Source: Comamonadaceae bacterium (GTDB lineage Bacteria > Pseudomonadota > Gammaproteobacteria > Burkholderiales > Burkholderiaceae_C). From it: a stretch of DNA of 6,432 nucleotides. The notes below the pieces were generated by a model that was given only the letters and a program-made list of their open reading frames with translations, was not told the origin of the DNA and did no database searches. This document shows positions 1 through 6,339 of this stretch, in pieces; the first letter of the stretch is position 1; each line of letters begins with the position of its first letter. A program made the translations under genes and the position numbers. Where the stretch lies: NCBI GenBank assembly GCA_947460165.1, contig CANHKH010000199.1:1-6432 (forward strand). Direction: 5' to 3'.

Positions 1-329
1 CGATCACGCCAGGCAGGGCCGGGTCGTCGAATTGGTCGGTGTAGCGAACCAGGGCGTTTTCGACCAGCTCCAGGTATTCCCCGCCGAAGGCGTGGGCACC
101 GCCCGTCGTGAAGTTTTTGAAGGACAGGCGGAAGCTGCCGCCCACGCGGGCGTCCAGGTGATGGACTTGGCAAGTAAAACCATAGGGCGGCAGCCATTTG
201 CTCAGGGCCTCGGGCTCTAAAAAGGCGCGGCAGCCATTTGCTCAGGGCCTCGGGCTCTAAAAAGGCGCGGTAGACCTTGGCAGGCTGGGTGCGAATGACG
301 CGGTGGAGGCGAACGACGCGGTCGGACAT
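1..329 (-). pseudogene. SRPBCC/AHSA1-like protein, frameshifted by a 40-bp tandem duplication (partial)
   Basis: Reading down from ATG at 329, the first 34 residues (MSDRVVRLHRVIRTQPAKVY, then RAFLEPEALSKWLP) match the N-terminus of SRPBCC proteins of the AHSA1 (activator of Hsp90 ATPase homologue) type. The frame then breaks at an exact 40-bp tandem duplication and becomes an arginine- and proline-rich nonsense sequence that stays open to the window edge. Removing one copy restores a typical family sequence: WLPPYGFTCQVHHLDARVGG, followed by a segment with FRLSFKNFTTGG, HAFGGEYLEL and RYTDQFDDP. About 96 intended residues would then lie in the window, with the C-terminal part beyond base 1. 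In the restored frame a TGA in the first repeat copy blocks any upstream extension, and no ATG restarts it. Family members have a hydrophobic ligand cavity; the ligand is unknown here. A GAGG sequence lies upstream of the start. The gene follows the M20 gene by 39 bp, so it is probably the last gene seen of that operon. A sequencing or assembly error remains possible. Confidence 0.8.
187..270. repeat. Exact 40-bp tandem direct duplication
   Basis: Bases 191-230 and 231-270 are identical and directly adjacent. The match extends four bases leftward (GCGG at 187-190 equals 227-230), giving 44 matching bases at period 40. A four-base GCGG therefore flanks the unit on both sides, which is what replication slippage between short direct repeats would leave. 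Because 40 is not a multiple of 3, the duplication shifts the reading frame of the overlapping SRPBCC gene. There are only two copies and no degenerate further copies nearby. Confidence 0.97.
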
Positions 330-368
330 GGTGGGTACCTCGGTAGCAGCATGAAAAAAGAGTCGCGC

Positions 369-1850
369 TCAGCCCGGCATGCGCGCCATCACCTGCGCCA
401 CCGCAGCCGTGAGTTTTTTGGCATAAGGCACATGCAAAAACTCATTGGGCCCGTGGGCGTTGCTCTTGGGGCCAAGCACGCCGCAAACCATCATTTGCGC
501 TTTGGGGAAACCCTGGCTGAGCATGTTCATGAGCGGGATGGTGCCGCCTTGGCCAATGGTGCCGCAGGGGGCGCCAAAAAAGGCCTGTGAGGCTTCGTCC
601 AGCGCGCGATCAAACCAGGGCGCTGAACTCGGGGCGTTCCAGCCGGTGGCGCCGCCGCCGCCTTCAAAGGTGACTTTGGCTTGGTAGGGGGCGTTGTCTT
701 CCAGCAGGGCTTTGAGTTCTTGCACGGCTTGGCCCGCGTTCACCAGGGGCGGCAGGCGCAGCGAGAGCTTGAAAGCGGTGTAGGGCCGCAACACATTGCC
801 TGCGTCTTTGAGGGCGGGAAAGCCCTCAGCGCCGGTCACGCTCAGCGTGGGGCGCCAGGTGCGGTTGAGCAGGGCTTCAACGGGGTTGGTGGTGGTGGGC
901 AGGGTGAAGGCGGTGGAGCCGCCACAGTCGTAGTGCGCCCAGGGAAAGCGCTTGTAGAGCTCGTCGCCCAGAATTTGCGCGGTGGCCTGGGCTTGGGCCA
1001 GGCGCTCGGCGGGCACGTCGCAATGAAAGCTGGCGGGCAAGAGGCGGCCGGTGGCGCTGTCTTCCAGCCGGTCCAGCAGGTGGCGCATGATGCGAAAGCT
1101 AGACGGCACCAGGCCGCTGGCGTCGCCCGAGTGAATGCCTTCGGTGAGCACCTCCACTTTGAGCGTGCCGCTGGCCATGCCGCGCAAGCTGGTGGTCAGC
1201 CACAGCTGGTCGTAGTTGCCGGCGCCCGAGTCCAGGCAAATGACCAGCCCCACCTCGCCCAGGCGCGACTTGAGCGCGTCCACATAGGGCAGCAGGTCGT
1301 AAGAGCCGCTTTCCTCGCAGGTCTCGACCAAACCCACGATGCGCGGGTGAGCCACGCCTTGGCTTTTGAGCGCTTGCACGGCGGCAATGCTGGTGTAAAT
1401 GGCGTAGCCATCGTCGGCGCCGCCGCGGCCATAAAGCTTGCCGTCTTCATAGTGGGCGATCCAGGGGCCCAGGTCTGAGCGCCAGCCTGAAAACTCGGGC
1501 TGCTTGTCCAGGTGGCCGTACATCAGCACCGTGGGCTGCGCCACGTTGGAGCCGGCGGGCACGGGGCGGGTGGCGGCCACCTCAAAAAAGATCACTGGCG
1601 TGCGGCCGGGCAGGCGCAGCACCTCCAGGGTCAGGCCAGGCACTTTTTGCGCCTCCACCCAGGCCGCGGCGTGGCGCACCACGGTCTCAATGTGGCCGTG
1701 CTGCGCCCAGTCTGCGTCAAAGGCGGGCGACTTGGCCGGGATGGCAATGTAGTCTGAGAGTTGGGCCACGATGTCTTGGTCCCACTGGGCGCTGACCTGG
1801 TCGAGCGCGGTGGCGGCATGAAGAACAGAAGCAGGCAGGGGGGCGTTCAT
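369..1850 (-). CDS. M20-family metallopeptidase, carnosine dipeptidase-like
   Basis: A 493-residue protein with the full metal-binding set of the M20 (CNDP/carnosinase-type) di-zinc hydrolases. Visible motifs are YGHLDKQPE with H113 and D115, GRGGADDG with bridging D146, ETCEES with E179 (general base) and E180, CLDSGAG with D207, and SNAHGPNE with H466. H240 in the GIHSGDASG segment corresponds to the histidine that completes the active site across the dimer in carnosinases and lies near the start of the inserted dimerisation domain. The length is usual for the family. It probably cleaves dipeptides or related amide bonds in the cytoplasm; no signal peptide is seen and the exact substrate cannot be read. 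The ATG start is supported by AAGGA (1862-1858) seven bases upstream. It lies 27 bp after the lipoprotein gene and 39 bp before the SRPBCC gene, as in an operon. Confidence 0.93.
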   Translation of the reverse strand: MNAPLPASVLHAATALDQVSAQWDQDIVAQLSDYIAIPAKSPAFDADWAQHGHIETVVRHAAAWVEAQKVPGLTLEVLRLPGRTPVIFFEVAATRPVPAGSNVAQPTVLMYGHLDKQPEFSGWRSDLGPWIAHYEDGKLYGRGGADDGYAIYTSIAAVQALKSQGVAHPRIVGLVETCEESGSYDLLPYVDALKSRLGEVGLVICLDSGAGNYDQLWLTTSLRGMASGTLKVEVLTEGIHSGDASGLVPSSFRIMRHLLDRLEDSATGRLLPASFHCDVPAERLAQAQATAQILGDELYKRFPWAHYDCGGSTAFTLPTTTNPVEALLNRTWRPTLSVTGAEGFPALKDAGNVLRPYTAFKLSLRLPPLVNAGQAVQELKALLEDNAPYQAKVTFEGGGGATGWNAPSSAPWFDRALDEASQAFFGAPCGTIGQGGTIPLMNMLSQGFPKAQMMVCGVLGPKSNAHGPNEFLHVPYAKKLTAAVAQVMARMPG

Positions 1851-1857
1851 GGCGGGG

Positions 1858-1862
1858 TCCTT
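1858..1862 (-). promoter_or_regulatory. Ribosome binding site of the M20 peptidase gene
   Basis: On the minus strand AAGGA sits seven bases before the ATG at 1850. It is the clearest Shine-Dalgarno sequence in the window, and it fixes the start of the peptidase gene. Confidence 0.7.
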
Positions 1863-1877
1863 GAAAAAAATGAGTGT

Positions 1878-2480
1878 TCAGCGCTTGGGGGCAGCGGGAG
1901 CGGGCGGGCGAAAGTCCAGGCTCAATCCCTGGGGCGTGACCTTGAATTCGCCGGGCTGCAGGCCCAGCAGTTGCAAGGTGTTCCAGTCGGCGGTGCTGAC
2001 TTGGTACAGCACTTGGCCGTCGAGCGCCCACTCGGCCAGGCGCGGGGCGTAGCGGTTCATCAGTGTTTGGTAGGACGGCGCCAGGCGCGTGAACACCAGC
2101 TGCTGCACGCGCACGCTGTGCATGCGCACGCTGCGATCGGCCAGCTCAAAGCGCAAACCAAAGTCCAGCGCCAGGCTGGCCGGGTGCGTGCTTTGCAGCA
2201 GGCGCTCGGTGATGTCGAGCTGCAACTCGGTGGCCACGCGGCCTGAAGCCGGCAGCAAACTGAGCTTGGGCGCGCTCAGCCGCACGTCCAGCACGTCGGC
2301 CACGCGCTGCTCCATGGGAAAGCGCTGGCCCAGGGCCGCTTGCAGCTGCTCGCGGCTCAAGTTCAAGCTGCGCTGGGTGAGCAATTGCACGGCCGGGTTG
2401 CTGCAGGCGCTCAGGGACGGCAGGGCCAAGCTGGCCATCACCAGCTGGCCCCAGTGGCGGCGGGTCACATCAATCAACAT
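1878..2480 (-). CDS. DUF1439 (YceB-like) lipoprotein
   Basis: A 200-residue protein. The N-terminus has arginines (TRRHW), a hydrophobic stretch (about residues 11-24) and a lipobox L23-S24-A25-C26, so it should be processed by signal peptidase II and anchored through C26, probably in the outer membrane facing the periplasm. The mature part (SLNLSREQLQAALGQRFPME, later RVATELQLDI and the segment ending PQGLSLDFRP) matches the DUF1439 family, which includes E. coli YceB; the function is unknown. The C-terminus is proline- and alanine-rich and may be disordered. The frame is open far upstream into the SulP gene. I chose ATG 2480 because it places the lipobox at the expected distance and begins 61 bp after the SulP stop. 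No good Shine-Dalgarno sequence precedes it, so the start is less certain than the gene. It is probably cotranscribed with its neighbours. Confidence 0.85.
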   Translation of the reverse strand: MLIDVTRRHWGQLVMASLALPSLSACSNPAVQLLTQRSLNLSREQLQAALGQRFPMEQRVADVLDVRLSAPKLSLLPASGRVATELQLDITERLLQSTHPASLALDFGLRFELADRSVRMHSVRVQQLVFTRLAPSYQTLMNRYAPRLAEWALDGQVLYQVSTADWNTLQLLGLQPGEFKVTPQGLSLDFRPPAPAAPKR

Positions 2481-2541
2481 GGCCCGATTGTGCGGCGAGA
2501 AAGAAGGCCCGGGCAGCGGGCGGGCACCAAGGCACGCGCCG

Positions 2542-4344
2542 TCATGGCGCGGGCCCTGAGGGCGGCGGCAGGCGCTGGCATTCCCAAAAAACGCGGGCCT
2601 GGCAAGTGCGGCAGACCTCGGGGTCGAGCTTGTCAAAAATGGTGGCAATGGCCGTGCGTTTGTCGGGAAACTGGTGCTCAGGGCCCAAGAGGCGGGTGAA
2701 CCCCGTGGTTTGCCACATGCGCAACACCTCGGGGCGTGGCCGGTGAAAGTACAAGTCACCGCCCATGGCGCGGCGGGCGGTGAGCTCGGCCTCCCAGAGC
2801 TTGGCGCCGGCCAGGTCAATGAAGTTCATGCTCTTGCCCATCACCAGCAGGTGCTTTTGCGGCTGGGGCGCGCTGCGCAGCGCCTGCAAGGTGTCTGAGA
2901 CATGGGTGCAGGCGCCAAAGTAAACCTCGCCTTCCATGCGCAGCAGCTTGAGCTGGGGGCATTCGGGCAGCTGTTTGTGCTCGCCCTCGCCCTGGCCGTC
3001 CAGCACCACAAACTGTCGCTCGGGCGCGCTGCTATCAAAACCCATGGTGCGCATGGCCGGGCGGGCGGTGCGCAGCAAAAAAGCCAGCAGCGACAGCAGC
3101 GTGCCCAACAAAATGGCCATTTCCAGGCGAATCGTCAGCGTGGCCACCAAGGTGGTGGCGGCCACAAAAAACTCTGCGCGCGACAGGCGCAGCAGCTCGC
3201 GCCAGCGGACAAAGTCCAGCAGCGCCCAGCCCACCAGCAGCAGCAAGGCGGCCACGGCGGCCATGGGAATGCGCGCCAGCAGCGAGGCGCTGACGGCGGT
3301 CAAAAGCAGCAGCAGCAAGGCCGAGAACACGGCGGCCATGGGCGTGCGGGCGCCGGCCTCCAGGTTGGGCATGGACCGGTTGACCGAGCCGCACGAGACG
3401 TAGCACGAGAAAAACCCACCCACCAGGTTGGACAGGCCCTGGCCCCGGAACTCTCGGTTGGCGTCTATGCGCTGGCCCGAGCGCGCGGCCACCGCCTTGG
3501 CCATGGAAATTGCCTGGCCCAGCGCCACAATGGTCAGCGACAGGGCCAGCCCCATGAGCTCGGGCAACAAGGCCCAGTCGATTTGCGGCACCTGAAAGTG
3601 CGGCCAGGGCACGGGCACGGCGCCCACTTCGGCCAGGTCGGCCACCCAAGGCGCCGACTGGGTTTGCAAGGACGCCAACCAAGCCAGCGCGGTGGCCACC
3701 GACAGGCCCATGAGCATGGCCGGCCAGCGCGGCCGCCAGCGCCGCACGGCCTGGGTCACGCCCACGGTGATCAGGGCCACCGCCAAGGCCGCCGGCTGCC
3801 ACTGCCCTGCCTGCGCCCACAAGCCCTGGACCACCGCCCAGGCCGAGCCGCCGACTGCCAAGCCCATCACGGCTGGCAGCGCGTGCACGATGATGAGCAC
3901 GGCCGCCCCAGAAGTAAAACCAAAAAGCACAGACGGGGAAATAAAGTCGGCCAGCATGCCCAGGCGCAAGGCGCCAATCAACCACTGCAGAAGGCCGACC
4001 ATCACCGTCACGGCCAGCGCCAGCTGCACGTAAGCCGGGCCAAAGGGCACGGCCAAGGGCGAGAGCATGGCCAAAAGCGCCAGCGAATTGGCATTGGTGG
4101 GCCCAGACATCACATGCCAGCTCGAGCCAAACAGCGCGGCAATGATGCAAGGAATGATGGCGGTGTACAGCCCGTACTCGGGCGGCATGCCCGCCAAGGT
4201 GGCAAAGGCAATGCCTTGCGGCAGCACCAGCACCGCCCCCAAAAGGCCGGCCATGAGGTCGGCCCGCAAGGTTTGGCGTGTGACAAAACCCACCCAGCTG
4301 CCAAAGAGCCGTTCCAGCCAGGGGGACGTGGCTGCAGCGCTCAT
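2542..4344 (-). CDS. SulP-family anion transporter with STAS domain
   Basis: A 600-residue inner-membrane protein. Residues about 28-425 are a run of hydrophobic segments containing SulP motifs: LVLPQGIAFATLAGMPPEYG (39-58), the SGPTNANSLAL region (80-90), and the GQGLSNLVGGFFSCYVSCGS segment (301-320), which leads into NRSMPN. Residues about 445-570 form a cytoplasmic STAS domain (LLRMEGEVYFG, MGKSMNFIDLAGAK). SulP proteins carry sulfate, bicarbonate, dicarboxylates or other anions; the substrate cannot be told from sequence. Nearness to metX and metW hints at sulfur supply but is weak evidence. In the STAS loop the residue after D510 is Leu511 rather than Ser or Thr. The C-terminal tail holds Cys578, Cys581 and Cys589 (C-x2-C-x7-C). 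The start is ATG at 4344; the Shine-Dalgarno sequence is poor. A poly-leucine stretch (343-348) is encoded by CTG-rich repeats. It probably heads the operon continuing to the lipoprotein, peptidase and SRPBCC genes. Confidence 0.93.
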   Translation of the reverse strand: MSAAATSPWLERLFGSWVGFVTRQTLRADLMAGLLGAVLVLPQGIAFATLAGMPPEYGLYTAIIPCIIAALFGSSWHVMSGPTNANSLALLAMLSPLAVPFGPAYVQLALAVTVMVGLLQWLIGALRLGMLADFISPSVLFGFTSGAAVLIIVHALPAVMGLAVGGSAWAVVQGLWAQAGQWQPAALAVALITVGVTQAVRRWRPRWPAMLMGLSVATALAWLASLQTQSAPWVADLAEVGAVPVPWPHFQVPQIDWALLPELMGLALSLTIVALGQAISMAKAVAARSGQRIDANREFRGQGLSNLVGGFFSCYVSCGSVNRSMPNLEAGARTPMAAVFSALLLLLLTAVSASLLARIPMAAVAALLLLVGWALLDFVRWRELLRLSRAEFFVAATTLVATLTIRLEMAILLGTLLSLLAFLLRTARPAMRTMGFDSSAPERQFVVLDGQGEGEHKQLPECPQLKLLRMEGEVYFGACTHVSDTLQALRSAPQPQKHLLVMGKSMNFIDLAGAKLWEAELTARRAMGGDLYFHRPRPEVLRMWQTTGFTRLLGPEHQFPDKRTAIATIFDKLDPEVCRTCQARVFWECQRLPPPSGPAP

Positions 4345-4417
4345 GGGCAGGCAAGGCGTGTGCGCCCGGGCTGGGCCTGAGGTTTAAGCGGGCCAGGCTG
4401 GCTGGGCTGGAAGGCGC

Positions 4418-4447
4418 ACCACCTGCCGCTCATGGGCAGCTTGTGGC
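4418..4447 (-). other. Hairpin in the metW-SulP spacer
   Basis: On the minus-strand transcript, GCCAC (4447-4443) and CTGCC (4439-4435) can pair with GGCAG (4427-4423) and GTGGT (4422-4418). This leaves a three-base bulge (AAG) and a seven-base loop containing an ATG. No T-run follows, so it is not a standard intrinsic terminator. It could slow transcription between metW and the SulP gene, or be chance in GC-rich DNA. Confidence 0.25.
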
Positions 4448-4468
4448 GTGCAGCCTTCATGCCTGGGC

Positions 4469-5062
4469 TCATGCACGCTGCACTTTGAAAACGGCGCGGC
4501 TGGCCAAGACGTTGGGCCACCAGCGCACCTCGCGGCCGTCTTGCAGGCCAAACTCGTCGAGGATGTGCAGCTGGTTTTTAATGGCCAAAGCCCGAAAGTC
4601 GCAAAGCGTGCCCACCCGGATGTTGGGCGTGTCGTACCACTGGTAGGGCAAGACCTTGGTCACCGGCATGCGGCCGCGCAGCACGGCCAAGCGGTTGGGC
4701 CAGTGCGCAAAGTTGGGAAAAGCCACAATGCCCAGGCGGCCCACGCGGGCGGTTTCGCGCAGCATGACCTCGGTGTTGCGCAAGTGTTGCAAGGTGTCAA
4801 TTTGCAGCACCACGTCAAACGAGCTGTCGGCAAAGAGCGCCAAGCCTTCTTCCAGGTTGAGCTGAATGACGTTCACGCCACGGGCCACGCAGGCCTGCAC
4901 ATTGGCGTCGTCGAGCTCCACGCCGTAGCCGGTGCAGCCGCGCTCGCGCATCAGGTGGGCCAGCAGCTCGCCGGTGCCGCAGCCCAGGTCGAGCACGCGC
5001 GCGCCTTGGGGCACCAGCTTGGCAATGTGGCGCAGGTCGGCAGACACGGTGGCGGCGTTCAC
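4469..5062 (-). CDS. metW: MetW, methionine biosynthesis methyltransferase-fold protein
   Basis: A 197-residue protein of typical MetW length with a class I SAM-binding fold. Motif I is VLDLGCGTGELL (residues 23-34), an acidic residue follows at the end of strand 2 (GVELDD, 47-52), and SFDVVLQIDTLQHLRN (81-96) is the motif IV region. The MetW signatures GIVAFPNFAHWPNRL (111-125), GRMPVTKVLPYQWYDTPNIR (130-149) and the closing FKVQRA are present. MetW is known as the partner of MetX in methionine synthesis in many proteobacteria; its own catalytic reaction, if any, is unclear. The start is GTG at 5062, overlapping the metX TGA as GTGA, which implies translational coupling. A second GTG at codon 6 is possible. 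It is cytoplasmic and cotranscribed with metX. Confidence 0.95.
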   Translation of the reverse strand: MNAATVSADLRHIAKLVPQGARVLDLGCGTGELLAHLMRERGCTGYGVELDDANVQACVARGVNVIQLNLEEGLALFADSSFDVVLQIDTLQHLRNTEVMLRETARVGRLGIVAFPNFAHWPNRLAVLRGRMPVTKVLPYQWYDTPNIRVGTLCDFRALAIKNQLHILDEFGLQDGREVRWWPNVLASRAVFKVQRA

Positions 5063-6225
5063 AGCGTGACCTTGTCAAAGTAAGAGCGCACCACGCCGAG
5101 GTAGCGGGCGTCTTCGAGCAAAAAGGCATCGTGGCCGTGGGGGGCGTCGATCTCGGCGTAGCTCACATCGCGCTGGTTGTCGAGCAAGGCCTTGACCAGC
5201 TCGCGGCTGCGGGCCGGTGAAAAGCGCCAGTCGGTGCTAAAGCTCACCAGTAAAAACTTGGCGCGGGCTGCGGCCAAGGCGCGCGAGAGGTCGCCGCCGT
5301 GGGTGCGGGCCGGGTCAAAGTAGTCGAGTGCGCGCGTGATCAAGAGGTAGGTGTTGGCGTCAAAGTACTCGGCGAACTTGTCGCCTTGGTGGCGCAGGTA
5401 GCTCTCAATTTCAAACTCAATGTCTTGCGTGCTGAACTGGTAGGGCCGGCCGGCGGCCACCTCGCCGGCCACGCTCCTGAGTTGGCGGCCAAATTTTTCG
5501 TTCATCACGTCGTCGCTCAAGTAGGTGATGTGGCCGATCATGCGCGCTATGCGCAGGCCCCGGCGGGGGATGGTGGCGTGGCGGTAAAAGTGGCCGCCAT
5601 GAAAGTCGGGGTCGGTGACGATGGCGCGGCGGGCCACCTCGTTGAACGCAATGTTCTCGGCCGTGAGGTTGGGCGCGCTCGCCACCACCACGGCGTGGCG
5701 CACACGCTCGGGGTGCTGCAGCGTCCAGGCCAGCGCCTGCATGCCGCCCAAACTGCCGCCCATCACAGCCGCCAGTTGTGAGATGCCCAATCTGTCCAGC
5801 AAGCGGGCCTGGGCGTTGACCCAGTCTTCGACGGTGACCACCGGAAAGTCTGCGCCCCACACCTGGCCGGTGTCGGGGTTGACATGCATGGGGCCGGTGG
5901 AGCCAAAGCAAGAACCCAGGTTGTTCACGCCGATGACAAAAAAGCGCTGGGTGTCCAAAGGCTTGCCGGGGCCAATCATGCTGTCCCACCAGCCTTCAGA
6001 GCGGGGCTGCACCTGGCCTTGCGCGTTCAGATAAACGCCCGCCACATGGTGCGAGGCATTGAGCGCATGGCAGACCAGCACCGCGTTGGAGCGCTCGGCG
6101 TTGAGCGTGCCGTAGGTCTCAAAACTCAAGTCGTAGGCGCGCAAAGACGCGCCGCTGCTCAGCGCCAGCGGCTCCTCGAAATGCATGGTCTGTGGCGTCG
6201 CCACCAAAGGCTGGGCGAAGGACAT
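5059..6225 (-). CDS. metX: Homoserine O-acyltransferase MetX (probably succinyl type)
   Basis: A 388-residue alpha/beta-hydrolase that acylates homoserine on its hydroxyl group using an acyl-CoA, the committed step to methionine. Visible signatures are NAVLVCHALNASHHVAG, the GWWDSMIGPG and NNLGSCFGSTGP segments, and the nucleophile elbow MGGSLGGMQALAW with Ser158. The remaining triad residues are Asp332 in STDWRF and His365 in PHGHDAFL. Arg334, two residues after the catalytic Asp, is as I recall the position linked to acyl-CoA choice, and Arg there points to succinyl-CoA. Family length is about 370-390. The frame is open upstream to ATG 6324, but I chose ATG 6225 (MSFAQPLVATPQTMHF) because related MetX proteins begin MSF and because the upstream codons run through a terminator-like hairpin. 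GAGG lies only two bases before this ATG, closer than usual. It overlaps metW by four bases. Confidence 0.95.
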   Translation of the reverse strand: MSFAQPLVATPQTMHFEEPLALSSGASLRAYDLSFETYGTLNAERSNAVLVCHALNASHHVAGVYLNAQGQVQPRSEGWWDSMIGPGKPLDTQRFFVIGVNNLGSCFGSTGPMHVNPDTGQVWGADFPVVTVEDWVNAQARLLDRLGISQLAAVMGGSLGGMQALAWTLQHPERVRHAVVVASAPNLTAENIAFNEVARRAIVTDPDFHGGHFYRHATIPRRGLRIARMIGHITYLSDDVMNEKFGRQLRSVAGEVAAGRPYQFSTQDIEFEIESYLRHQGDKFAEYFDANTYLLITRALDYFDPARTHGGDLSRALAAARAKFLLVSFSTDWRFSPARSRELVKALLDNQRDVSYAEIDAPHGHDAFLLEDARYLGVVRSYFDKVTL

Positions 6226-6234
6226 GGCCTCTTG

Positions 6235-6273
6235 AAAAAACAAAACCCGGCAGCGCTCAAAGGCGATCCGGGT
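6235..6273 (-). terminator. Intrinsic-terminator-like hairpin in the metX leader
   Basis: On the minus strand ACCCGG (6273-6268) pairs perfectly with CCGGGT (6250-6245). Inside it CGC (6265-6263) can pair with GCG (6256-6254) around a six-base loop. The stem runs directly into TTTTGTTTTTT (6245-6235), with ten T in eleven bases. This is the form of a Rho-independent terminator. The T-run ends nine bases before the chosen metX ATG, so it lies in the metX leader rather than right behind the upstream gene, whose stop is about 110 bases further up. It may attenuate metX transcription or end readthrough. Confidence 0.6.
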
Positions 6274-6304
6274 GCGCGACATCGTCTTTAGCAGTATTTT
6301 TTTA

Positions 6305-6333
6305 AGCGCCCGCAAGCTGGGCAAATCGGCGCT
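6305..6333 (-). other. Upstream hairpin in the metX leader
   Basis: AGCGCC (6333-6328) is complementary to GGCGCT (6310-6305) around a 17-base loop, and a competing GCCC/GGGC pairing exists within the same stretch. It is followed by TAAAAAAATA on the transcript, so it is not itself a terminator. It starts about where transcription would begin from the -10-like box at 6345-6340. It could be part of a regulatory RNA with the terminator-like hairpin downstream; I do not recognise it as a known riboswitch class. Confidence 0.3.
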
Positions 6334-6339
6334 GATTCA

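Noticed and set aside
681..1478. Plus-strand open frame (265 codons) opposite the M20 peptidase
   Set aside because: Low-complexity Gly/Ala/Val/Gln composition with no motif; it is a mirror of the peptidase gene, whose metal ligands are all intact.
2481..2819. Upstream extension of the lipoprotein frame into the SulP gene (313 codons in total)
   Set aside because: It would bury the signal peptide and lipobox at residue about 139 and overlap the conserved SulP C-terminus; ATG 2480 gives a normal lipoprotein.
3227..3321. CAG/CTG triplet clusters resembling a microsatellite
   Set aside because: They encode leucine-rich membrane segments of the SulP protein, are short and interrupted, and stay in frame; they are explained by codon bias.
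3035..4354. Second long minus-strand frame (439 codons) overlapping SulP
   Set aside because: It is rich in Ala, Gly, Arg and His and lacks membrane helices or motifs; it is an off-frame reading of the SulP gene.
2902..4380. Long plus-strand open frame (492 codons) opposite the SulP gene
   Set aside because: Its translation is rich in His, Gln, Gly, Arg and Ala with no recognisable domain, which is the usual product of the strand opposite a GC-rich gene. The minus strand holds a clear SulP protein.
6226..6324. In-frame N-terminal extension of MetX by 33 residues from ATG 6324
   Set aside because: The residues are not typical of MetX, the family starts at about the MSF methionine, and these codons run through the terminator-like hairpin and T-run. 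The inner ATG at 6282 has the same problem.
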